A stretch of 25,245 nt of DNA, from NCBI GenBank assembly GCA_964553325.1, contig CAZKKI010000003.1:1-25245 (forward strand), read 5' to 3'. Shown piece by piece: positions 1 to 6,433 of this stretch. The notes below the pieces were generated by a model, which saw only the letters and a list, made by a program, of their open reading frames with translations, made no database searches and was not told where the DNA came from. How positions within the stretch are numbered: position 1 is the stretch's first letter; each line of letters starts with the position of its first letter. The position numbers and the translations under genes were made by a program. This DNA comes from BMS3ABIN04 sp964553325. GTDB taxonomy: Bacteria; Bacteroidota; Ignavibacteria; Ignavibacteriales; Melioribacteraceae.

Positions 1-160
1 CTTCTATGGAGTTTTTTTGATTATCGGAAAAAGTTAACCAGTTTTTTTCCGGTTGAGTTTGTTGTACTTGTTTTTCAACGGGTTCCAAAACCGAATTTTC
101 GTCTTGGCAACCGAAGAGGAACAAAGTTCCCAAAGCGATTATCATTAATAGTTTTTTCAT
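1..160 (-). CDS. Partial lipoprotein, first of three tandem paralogs (C-terminus beyond window)
   Basis: The gene starts at an ATG at 160 and runs off the left edge, leaving 53 codons. It begins MKKLLMIIALGTLFLFGC, a short signal peptide with a lipobox (LFGC), so the mature protein should be lipid-anchored at Cys18. The stretch after the lipobox contains NWLTFSDNQKNSIE, which parallels NWITLPKPDNMSIE in the lipoprotein starting at 1550, so it is a paralog of that gene. The ribosome site AAGGAGAAAATAAA lies directly upstream of the ATG. A sigma-54 promoter at 206-221 and a palindrome at 304-320 lie upstream. The function is unknown. The call as a real gene is secure; the family assignment rests on the N-terminus only. 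Confidence 0.85.
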   Translation of the reverse strand, partial: MKKLLMIIALGTLFLFGCQDENSVLEPVEKQVQQTQPEKNWLTFSDNQKNSIE

Positions 161-205
161 TTTATTTTCTCCTTGTTTGTTGTGTGTAACTTTTTACTTC
201 TATAA

Positions 206-221
206 TGCAAAGTGCATACCA
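206..221 (-). promoter_or_regulatory. Sigma-54 (-24/-12) promoter for the partial lipoprotein gene
   Basis: Read on the minus strand, the sequence is TGGTATGCACTTTGCA, which fits the sigma-54 consensus TGGCACG-N4-TTGCW. The invariant GG and GC dinucleotides have the required 10 bases between them. The ATG at 160 is about 45 bp downstream, which leaves a short leader with a strong ribosome site. A palindrome centred near 312 is placed where an enhancer for an NtrC-type activator would be expected. Confidence 0.85.
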
Positions 222-303
222 ATTTGGAAATATTAGCTTTTCAAGCTTACTCAGCATTTTTAAAAATTCCGTTATGTAGTTTTTACTTCTCATGTTACCA
301 CTT

Positions 304-320
304 TGTAAAATTCTTTTACA
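304..320. promoter_or_regulatory. Putative upstream activator site, palindrome TGTAAAA-N3-TTTTACA (copy 1)
   Basis: TGTAAAA-TTC-TTTTACA is a perfect 7+3+7 inverted repeat. Its centre is about 92 bp from the GG of the sigma-54 promoter at 206-221. The same palindrome with a different 3-nt spacer lies at the same distance from the second sigma-54 promoter (see 1683-1699). I infer that it is the dimer-binding site of an NtrC-family activator, probably the one encoded at 3636-5012. Confidence 0.75.
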
Positions 321-324
321 TCGT

Positions 325-360
325 AAAAAAGGGACGAAAGCAAAGTACTTTGTCCCTTAT
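325..360 (-). terminator. Rho-independent terminator after the two-lipoprotein transcript
   Basis: On the minus strand, AAGGGAC pairs with GTCCCTT, and the stem extends through AAAG/CTTT with a one-base bulge. A run of T follows (the A-run at 325-330 on the plus strand). It lies 25 bp beyond the stop of the lipoprotein gene at 386-940. It separates that transcript from the promoter of the next lipoprotein gene. Confidence 0.8.
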
Positions 361-385
361 TTTTAAATTACTATTAGGAAATAGT

Positions 386-940
386 TTATCTTGTCCATCC
401 GTAACGTGAGAAGTGTGGCAATTGAGCTTGAACAATTTCCAAATAATTTGATTCTATTATTTTTGATTCGTATACAACCGAATAAACTTGGCCGTCTGAA
501 CTTTTATACTTAAAATCCATATTGTTTAAATCCGTACCTGTTAAATCAACTCCTTCGAATAATAAGTTAAGTAAAACGGGCTTATCAAAAGTGTAAGGTG
601 AAGGATATAATTCAACCGATAAGTTTTCCAAGTCGAATATTATATCGAAAGTTAAATTACCTTCAAAAGCGCCGCGGGGAATTGTTAACGTAGCTTCCAT
701 AACGATAGCATTACCTGTGGAATCTACCCATGTATGTTTTTCTCTGATTCTTCCGCCTTTTTTCCCGTTTATAGTATAAGTTTTAGAATAGTGGGAACGA
801 ATTTTTGTATCGGTGTTTGTCTTTTTCTTTGATAAAATTCCGTTGTTGTAAGAACCGGCTGGTTCGAGTGGTGAATCTTGTTGTTGACAACCGAAAAATG
901 TTAACGAAACGAGTGCTAAGATTAAAAATAATTTTTTCAT
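386..940 (-). CDS. Lipoprotein, second tandem paralog
   Basis: The 184-residue product starts with a signal peptide and lipobox (MKKLFLILALVSLTFFGC, lipid Cys18). The mature part has a basic NGKKGG motif near residues 58-63, then a beta-rich region: an IPRGAFEG segment, a YPSPYTFDKPVLLNL segment and a C-terminal HFSRYGW. The order resembles ZU5-like or other extracellular beta-sandwich domains (P-x-GA-f ... P-y-x-F-x-k-P-V ... h-FSRYg), but I would not name a family. It shares all these motifs with the protein at 972-1550. It is 31 bp downstream of that gene and probably co-transcribed with it. AAGGAGAAAAAAA precedes the ATG. The cellular site is the envelope, either the periplasmic face or the surface; the function is unknown. 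Confidence 0.9.
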   Translation of the reverse strand: MKKLFLILALVSLTFFGCQQQDSPLEPAGSYNNGILSKKKTNTDTKIRSHYSKTYTINGKKGGRIREKHTWVDSTGNAIVMEATLTIPRGAFEGNLTFDIIFDLENLSVELYPSPYTFDKPVLLNLLFEGVDLTGTDLNNMDFKYKSSDGQVYSVVYESKIIESNYLEIVQAQLPHFSRYGWTR

Positions 941-971
941 TTTTTTTCTCCTTGTTGAAATTCAGTTCTGA

Positions 972-1550
972 TTAATTAACAAAACCATATCGGGAAAAGT
1001 GGTTTAATTTTGCTTTTTGTATTTCGATCTTTCCTGCTTTGATGTCTACTTTTAATTTATCATATTCTACTTTTTCAATGGTTCCATCTTCGGATTGGTA
1101 AACGAAATCGATGTTATCCGGATCTACATTGCTGAGATCCAAACCATCGAATTTTAAATCATAAACAGCCGATTTGTTAAATTTCATATGAGGATAAAAC
1201 GTGGTTAGCCCGTTTTCGCTGTCGATAATTAGTGTAATATCTTGTATTCCAGAAAATGCTTTTCGCGGGAACTGAATTCTTGCATCGATTTTTACTACTC
1301 CATGAACACCGCCTTCATATTCTGCTTTTAGATGAACATCTCCTCCGCGCTTTCCGTTAATTTTTTTCTTTGAGGAAAAATGACGCTCGATACTCATATT
1401 ATCCGGTTTGGGTAAAGTTATCCAGTTCGGCTGATTGAATGATGTAAGGTCTGTTTCATTTTCGCTTACCGGTGCAATTGGATTGCCGGCTTCTTGACAT
1501 CCGATTAGGAAAAGAGTTCCGATTACGATAAAAGCCAATATTTTTTTCAT
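972..1550 (-). CDS. Lipoprotein, third tandem paralog; start corrected to 1550
   Basis: The open frame continues upstream to 1652, but the true start is the ATG at 1550. An AAAAGGAGAAACAAA ribosome site precedes it, a signal peptide with lipobox follows (LFLIGC), and the sigma-54 promoter at 1586-1601 lies inside the longer frame. The 192-residue product has an N-terminal NWITLPKPDNMSIE segment, an INGKRGG motif, a beta-rich FPRKAFSG...FYPHMKFNKSAVYDLKF region, and ends HFSRYGFVN. It is clearly homologous to the product of 386-940. It heads a two-gene unit that ends at the terminator 325-360. The function is unknown. It is likely an inducible envelope lipoprotein under sigma-54 control. Confidence 0.9.
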   Translation of the reverse strand: MKKILAFIVIGTLFLIGCQEAGNPIAPVSENETDLTSFNQPNWITLPKPDNMSIERHFSSKKKINGKRGGDVHLKAEYEGGVHGVVKIDARIQFPRKAFSGIQDITLIIDSENGLTTFYPHMKFNKSAVYDLKFDGLDLSNVDPDNIDFVYQSEDGTIEKVEYDKLKVDIKAGKIEIQKAKLNHFSRYGFVN

Positions 1551-1585
1551 TTTGTTTCTCCTTTTGTTCTTTTTGACATTAACAA

Positions 1586-1601
1586 CGCAATCGGTATACC
1601 A
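1586..1601 (-). promoter_or_regulatory. Sigma-54 (-24/-12) promoter for the two-lipoprotein unit
   Basis: The minus strand reads TGGTATACCGATTGCG and fits TGGCACG-N4-TTGCW, with GG and GC 10 bases apart. It lies 36 bp upstream of the ATG at 1550, inside what would be coding sequence if the longer frame were used. Its -24 block (TGGTAT) is identical to that of the promoter at 206-221. Confidence 0.87.
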
Positions 1602-1682
1602 AAAGAAAAGGTTGGGAATATGATGTGAAATCAACGTTTTTTGATTTTGCACAAGAAAAAATTACATGTGGTATTACAGGTT

Positions 1683-1699
1683 TGTAAAAACTTTTTACA
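1683..1699. promoter_or_regulatory. Putative upstream activator site, palindrome TGTAAAA-N3-TTTTACA (copy 2)
   Basis: TGTAAAA-ACT-TTTTACA is a perfect inverted repeat. Its centre lies 91-92 bp from the GG of the sigma-54 promoter at 1586-1601, matching the copy at 304-320 to within one base. The arms are the same and the spacer differs, as expected for a protein-binding site under selection. Confidence 0.77.
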
Positions 1700-1751
1700 T
1701 CAGTTTTAGTTAAAGTAGGATAAAGGATACAATGCTAATGTAAAATATTAA

Positions 1752-3611
1752 TTAATTTGTATTTTGAAAATCGGACTGGTTTGTTGAGTTGTATTGTTGG
1801 ATGACTTTTTTAAATGTTACCGTAAACTTAGTTCCAACATTCTTTTTACTTTCGATTGAAATTTGAGCATTATTTATCTCACTGCATTTTTTAACAAGGG
1901 AAAGTCCCAATCCGTTACCGTCGAATTTTCTTGTATAACCTCTGTCTTCTTGGCAGAACGGCTTAAAAATTCTTGCTTGATATTCTTCCGATATTCCAAT
2001 TCCTGTATCTTTTATTTCAACTGAAACCGTTTCGTCGGTACTCGATATATTTACTTCTACTTTGCCTTTGTATGTAAATTTAATTGCATTGTCTATAAGT
2101 TGGACGAAAATTTGCGAGACCGTGTAGTCGTCGGCTTTAATATAACATGGATTATCCGCACAATTACTGAATTCGAGCGATATGTTTTTGGATTCGGCTT
2201 GTGCTTTAAATTCCTGCAGTACAGGTTTTAATATATCCTCCGCAATATCAAACTCTTGGAATACCGGCTGATACGTTCCGTTCTGAAGCTCCGACATGTT
2301 AAGAATCAAATCGACCGTGCGGATTAATCTTCTGCCACCGTTTTCAATCATATTGAAACTTTCCATTAAATCCGTTATTCCGAGTTCTGAAATTTCTTCT
2401 TTTAAAAGATTTGTAAAACTTAGAATACTATTTACCGGTGTTCTGATTTCGTGTGAAATTTGTGCGAGGAATTCGGATTTAAGTCTGTCCGATTCTTCCG
2501 CTTTTTCTTTTGCAGCAATTAATGCTTCTTCGAATTCTTTGACTTTTGTAATATCTTCCACCGTCCCTTGATATTGTATTATTTCGCCTTTTTCGTTTTT
2601 GAGAGCGGTGGCATTTTCTTGAACATGAATAGGTTCGCCATTGTATTTTTTCCAAACGGATTTGAAGCCGGTAACTTTTCCTTTGTTATAAAGTTCTTGT
2701 TTGAATTTTTCCCTGTCGAAATCAACAAAGTTATTGGGGTCGTTGACGTCAATTTTTAGTAGTTCCTCTTCGGAAGGGTAACCGAGCATTTGAACTAATG
2801 CCTTGTTCACCATTTTAACTTCACCTTCCGGTGTAGAAACGTACATTCCTATCGGCGAGTTTTCAAACAGCAATCTGAACCGTTTCTCGCTTTCCGAAAT
2901 TTTTGCTTGTGCTTCTTTTCTGGCGTGAATTTCTTCGAGGAGTTGTTTCGTTCTTTCGTTTACTATTTCTTCCAGTCCGTTCCGGAGTTGTAAAAGCTCT
3001 TCCTTTTTTTCGCTTAATTCGGTTATAGTTTGTTTTAAGTCGGCTTTTTGTGCAATAAGTTTTTGGTAAATCTGTTTTTTGAATTCTTCAAAGATAAACG
3101 AATAGGTAACCACAACTAAATAAGCGGGTATGAATCTGAATATAAAATGATTTGAATAGTTAACCGTTCCGTCAATCGAGTGGCCGAATGTGAAAAATGC
3201 CAATATGTATAAAAACATTATGGCGTTAACAATTATGCCTCTTTTCGAACCCAGCAAGAAGAATGTAAACAAAGGATAGGTGAACATCCATAAATGTCCC
3301 GTATTGTTATCTCCACCCGTGGCAAAAATTATCATAAATAAAATACTGATAATTGCAATACCCAAGTACGTAGCCGGAAAATATTTACCCGATTTTTTTA
3401 AGTAATAAAATGCGAGAAATAAAAGAGCCAAACAAGATAAATCCAACAAGCCGAGAGTGATTTTATTTTCGAAAAATGAGCTGATTCCTAAAACAGTTAA
3501 ATTTGTCATGGCAAATGCGAGAATTATATAAAGCATTTTTCTCCGCATTGCCATTTCTTCCGGCGTATTCGAATCTTTTTTGATATTATTTACGAATTCT
3601 TTTAGTTTCAC
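1752..3611 (-). CDS. Membrane histidine kinase with multi-TM N-terminus, PAS, HisKA and HATPase domains
   Basis: The 619-residue protein begins at a GTG (3611). Residues 26-175 hold about six hydrophobic helices with short loops, so the input is probably membrane-embedded. A coiled coil covers roughly 180-240 and a PAS domain 243-358. The HisKA domain carries the phospho-acceptor His387 in SHEIRTP. The HATPase has its N box (LIDNAIKF), G1 (DTGIGIS) and G2 (GNGLGLSLV). There is no receiver. It is the last gene of the operon 6239-1752, 24 bp after the sigma-54 activator gene. Its catalytic core is strikingly like those of the kinases at 10478 and 22601 (FLAQISHEIRTPVNSILS; GGRRLIRT; NMSEL). The substrate is unknown, because the neighbouring activator lacks a phosphorylatable Asp. 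Confidence 0.93.
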   Translation of the reverse strand: MKLKEFVNNIKKDSNTPEEMAMRRKMLYIILAFAMTNLTVLGISSFFENKITLGLLDLSCLALLFLAFYYLKKSGKYFPATYLGIAIISILFMIIFATGGDNNTGHLWMFTYPLFTFFLLGSKRGIIVNAIMFLYILAFFTFGHSIDGTVNYSNHFIFRFIPAYLVVVTYSFIFEEFKKQIYQKLIAQKADLKQTITELSEKKEELLQLRNGLEEIVNERTKQLLEEIHARKEAQAKISESEKRFRLLFENSPIGMYVSTPEGEVKMVNKALVQMLGYPSEEELLKIDVNDPNNFVDFDREKFKQELYNKGKVTGFKSVWKKYNGEPIHVQENATALKNEKGEIIQYQGTVEDITKVKEFEEALIAAKEKAEESDRLKSEFLAQISHEIRTPVNSILSFTNLLKEEISELGITDLMESFNMIENGGRRLIRTVDLILNMSELQNGTYQPVFQEFDIAEDILKPVLQEFKAQAESKNISLEFSNCADNPCYIKADDYTVSQIFVQLIDNAIKFTYKGKVEVNISSTDETVSVEIKDTGIGISEEYQARIFKPFCQEDRGYTRKFDGNGLGLSLVKKCSEINNAQISIESKKNVGTKFTVTFKKVIQQYNSTNQSDFQNTN

Positions 3612-3635
3612 TTTATTACTGTTAAGTATTTAAAG

Positions 3636-5012
3636 TTATTTTAACAATTTATCTAATGTTGGTCGTGTAACCCCAAGTATTTTTGCGGTTTTGGATTTAT
3701 TGTAATTGAATTTTTTCCATACTTCTTTTGCGTATTGTTTATTCAGAGTTTTGATGTCCGTTTTAGCGTATTGAACATCCAACCGTATTCTATTAGGCAT
3801 TAAAACTTCGTCCATGGCCACTTTAATTTTTTTCTCGTCGTCAATTTTATTCGTAATTGTTCTGAAATGCTCAAGTCGTAAAACTCCGTCGTCCGTTAAA
3901 ACAATTGCACGTTCAATGGCGTTTTTAAGTTCTCTGATATTTCCTGGCCACGGATATTGCACAAGGAATTTCAGAAGATCCGGTTCGATTTTTTGAACGG
4001 GTATGCCCATTTTTTTACTGTATTCCAAAACGAAATTTTCGGTTAGATGGAGAATATCGTCACCGCGTTCTCTTAACGGCGGTATGTAAAGAGTTACGAT
4101 GTTCAATCTGTAGTATAAATCGCTTCTGAATAATTTTTGTTTGACAAGCTCTTCAAGATTTTTATTTGTCGCGGAAATTATTCTGACGTTTATCGGAATG
4201 TCTTTGGTTCCGCCGACACGTCGGATTATCTTTTTTTCAACTGCTCGTAGTAATTTTGCTTGAAACTCAAGACTTAAATCGCCAATTTCGTCCAAAAAAA
4301 TTGTTCCCCCGTTTGCAACTTCAAACAGACCGGGTTTGTTTTCTTTGGCTCCGGTAAAAGCGCCTTTAACGTAACCGAATAGCTCCGCTTCAAGTAAATT
4401 TTCGGGGATTGCCGTACAAATAACGTCTACAAATGGTGCATCGGATTGGTCACCGTACAAGTGAATAGCTTTTGCCAACATTCCTTTCCCTGTTCCGGTT
4501 TCCCCGATTATTAAAACGTTTGTTGAAGGGGAATTTGCTACGCGTTTGGCAAGTTTTATCATTTTTAATGCCGAAGGTGAACTCCCTAAAATCGAATTAA
4601 ATGCGTAATTCTTGTCGTCGATAAAAGAAAAACGGTTTTTCTTTTGCCGGTTAATGATCTTTAGATTTTCTTCGATTTTTTCGCGGAACGGTTTTTTGTC
4701 GTGCGGAAGAGCAAAAACGTTTTCGAAACCTAATTTGACCAAAGTTATTCCGAGCGCAGCATTGTTATCGTTAATTACGTAAAAAATAAACGGGTCTTTT
4801 TTTCTGTCTTCTTCCAAAATAAATTTGAAAAGTTCCGTATCCGGTTTATTCAAATAAACAACAGTAATCGCATCGTTGGTGAAAGTGTAATTATTAACGT
4901 AACTTTTCAGCGAAATATCATCGGCATTCAATCCGTTAAACGATCTGAAAATTATACCGTTCTTTTCGGTATCGCTGAGAAGCCTGATTGTTTTTGTAAC
5001 TATAGTTTCCAT
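3636..5012 (-). CDS. Sigma-54-dependent activator (NtrC family) with degenerate receiver
   Basis: The 458-residue protein has the central AAA+ domain of bacterial enhancer-binding proteins: Walker A GETGTGKG (170-177), the sigma-54-contacting GAFTGA loop (217-222), Walker B GGTIFLDE (235-242) and WPGNIREL. A Fis-type helix-turn-helix sits at the end (SKTAKILGVTRPTLDKLLK). The N-terminal ~115 residues look receiver-shaped and end in ALPHDKKPF, like the beta5 K-P motif. However, the acidic pair near the start and the phospho-acceptor Asp are absent (VVYLNKPD around 51-58). It probably does not accept phosphate. The ATG directly follows the stop of the upstream kinase (TAAATG), so the two are likely translationally coupled. 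It is the likely activator of the lipoprotein promoters at 206-221 and 1586-1601 (inferred from proximity). Confidence 0.93.
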   Translation of the reverse strand: METIVTKTIRLLSDTEKNGIIFRSFNGLNADDISLKSYVNNYTFTNDAITVVYLNKPDTELFKFILEEDRKKDPFIFYVINDNNAALGITLVKLGFENVFALPHDKKPFREKIEENLKIINRQKKNRFSFIDDKNYAFNSILGSSPSALKMIKLAKRVANSPSTNVLIIGETGTGKGMLAKAIHLYGDQSDAPFVDVICTAIPENLLEAELFGYVKGAFTGAKENKPGLFEVANGGTIFLDEIGDLSLEFQAKLLRAVEKKIIRRVGGTKDIPINVRIISATNKNLEELVKQKLFRSDLYYRLNIVTLYIPPLRERGDDILHLTENFVLEYSKKMGIPVQKIEPDLLKFLVQYPWPGNIRELKNAIERAIVLTDDGVLRLEHFRTITNKIDDEKKIKVAMDEVLMPNRIRLDVQYAKTDIKTLNKQYAKEVWKKFNYNKSKTAKILGVTRPTLDKLLK

Positions 5013-6239
5013 TTATTTACTGAATTTATAGACGCTCGGACTTGATAATTTTTTCCGGTTCAAATCCGTTTGATGAAATAATTTGCTTTTTCCTTTTTTC
5101 GGTAAGGTAAATTTAAATTCGGTTCCTTTACCCGCTTTACTTTTTACCGTTAATTTTCCGTTATTATTTTCAACGAATTCTTTGCAAAGTATCAATCCCA
5201 AACCCGTACCTTTCTCGTTTTCCGTTCCCTCCGATGTAACATTTTCACCGATAATAAAAAGCTTTTGAAGTTTTTCTTTTTCAATACCTATTCCCGTATC
5301 CGCAACTTTAACTTCCACATCTTTCGAGCGGTTTTTGGCGGTAACAGTTATCGAACCGTTACGCGGAGTGAATTTGATTGCATTCGAAAGTAAATTCCGC
5401 ATTACGGTTTCTACCATATTCTGATCGGCATAAACTTGTAAACCGTCTTCTATTTCGGTAATCAGATTTATGTTTTTTTGCAGTGCATTAACCCGATAAA
5501 TTTCACAGACACGGTTGAGTTGTTCGGTTAGGGAATACATTTCGGGAACAAATTCGATGTTTGAAGTCTGCAAACGAGACCATTGCAACAGATTTTCCAG
5601 CAAGGCAAAGGTTCCGCTTGCCGATTTATAAATATTTTCGGCAAATTCTTTTATTTCTTCTTTTGAAAGTTCGTCTACTTCACTGAGCAAGAATTCGGAA
5701 AAACCCAATAAGGAAGTAAACGGACTTCTTAAATCGTGTGAAATAATGGAGAAAAATTTATCTTTGTTAGCATTTATTTTTTGCAGCTCTTTTTCACGTT
5801 GATTTAATTTTTCGTTAATTAAAGCAAGTTCTTTTGCTTTCTGTACGGAAATGATTTTATTGTAGTGAAGTTCTTCGACGTATCGTTTAATTTCGAGTTT
5901 GTTCTTTTTTTCGTTTGATATATCGTAAAAGAAAACAAGACATTTTTCGTTGGCGTTCGGATTTACGAAAATTTCAAGATATTTGATTTCCGAAGAACAA
6001 TCCGTTTGAAATTCGAATCTTTGCGTCTTTTTCGTATCGACGGCAATTTTAATTTTTTTACCCAGCTTCGACGCTAATTTTTTCGGTAATACTTCGGTGA
6101 TTAGTTTACCCTTCGATAAAGGGAAGTTTTTATGCGTTGTGGCACTTTGAGGCGAAAAAATATCAAGAATTTTCCCATGCTTATCGCACAAAATTGCAAT
6201 ATTTTTTAAAAATCTCAGAGTATATTTACCGGAATTCAT
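5013..6239 (-). CDS. Soluble histidine kinase (PAS-like, HisKA, HATPase)
   Basis: The 408-residue protein has no signal peptide or membrane helix, so it should be cytoplasmic. Residues 1-110 look like a divergent PAS domain (AILCDKHGKILDIFSP ... LVFFYDISNE). A coiled coil covers 110-160. HisKA carries His168 in SIISHDLRSP, and the HATPase has NLLSNAIKFTP, DTGIGIE and GTGLGLILCKEF. It belongs to a different kinase subfamily from the other kinases here (HDLRSP rather than HEIRTP). It is the first gene of a minus-strand operon with the activator at 3636-5012 and the kinase at 1752-3611. How it signals to an activator without a phospho-Asp is unclear; it may act by direct binding or on a distant regulator. 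Confidence 0.92.
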   Translation of the reverse strand: MNSGKYTLRFLKNIAILCDKHGKILDIFSPQSATTHKNFPLSKGKLITEVLPKKLASKLGKKIKIAVDTKKTQRFEFQTDCSSEIKYLEIFVNPNANEKCLVFFYDISNEKKNKLEIKRYVEELHYNKIISVQKAKELALINEKLNQREKELQKINANKDKFFSIISHDLRSPFTSLLGFSEFLLSEVDELSKEEIKEFAENIYKSASGTFALLENLLQWSRLQTSNIEFVPEMYSLTEQLNRVCEIYRVNALQKNINLITEIEDGLQVYADQNMVETVMRNLLSNAIKFTPRNGSITVTAKNRSKDVEVKVADTGIGIEKEKLQKLFIIGENVTSEGTENEKGTGLGLILCKEFVENNNGKLTVKSKAGKGTEFKFTLPKKGKSKLFHQTDLNRKKLSSPSVYKFSK

Positions 6240-6330
6240 TGTAATTAAATTTTAATGCAACTTGTAATATGATGTGTTATTATCGGTTTTTGAAATGATA
6301 ACTTAAATTATATTAAATAATTGGTGTCTT

Positions 6331-6362
6331 CCCCTTTGGAAAATAGCGGGGTGGTTTTCCAA
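6331..6362 (+). other. Inverted repeat / possible H-type pseudoknot in the leader of the 6434 gene
   Basis: TTGGAAAA (6336-6343) pairs with TTTTCCAA (6355-6362). The CCCC just before it (6331-6334) can pair with the GGGG inside the loop (6348-6351). Together these give an H-type pseudoknot on the plus strand with loops of 1, 4 and 3 nt, which is sterically plausible. It sits about 70 nt upstream of the ATG at 6434. It has no T-run, so it is not a standard terminator. The role is unknown. Confidence 0.4.
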
Positions 6363-6433
6363 TTAATTTTAGGTTATAATAATTGTAAAAGATATTTTTG
6401 AAATATTATTCCGAAAAGCCTGGTGATTTATTT

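Noticed and set aside
212..409. Plus-strand ORF of 65 codons between the lipoprotein genes
   Set aside because: It overlaps the sigma-54 promoter, the palindrome and the terminator, has no ribosome site, and its product looks random.
1551..1652. N-terminal extension of the third lipoprotein to an ATG at 1652
   Set aside because: It would place the sigma-54 promoter inside the gene and bury the signal peptide; the ATG at 1550 has the ribosome site.
6336..6362. Inverted repeat as a Rho-independent terminator
   Set aside because: No T-run follows on either strand, and it lies between divergent genes where no terminator is needed.
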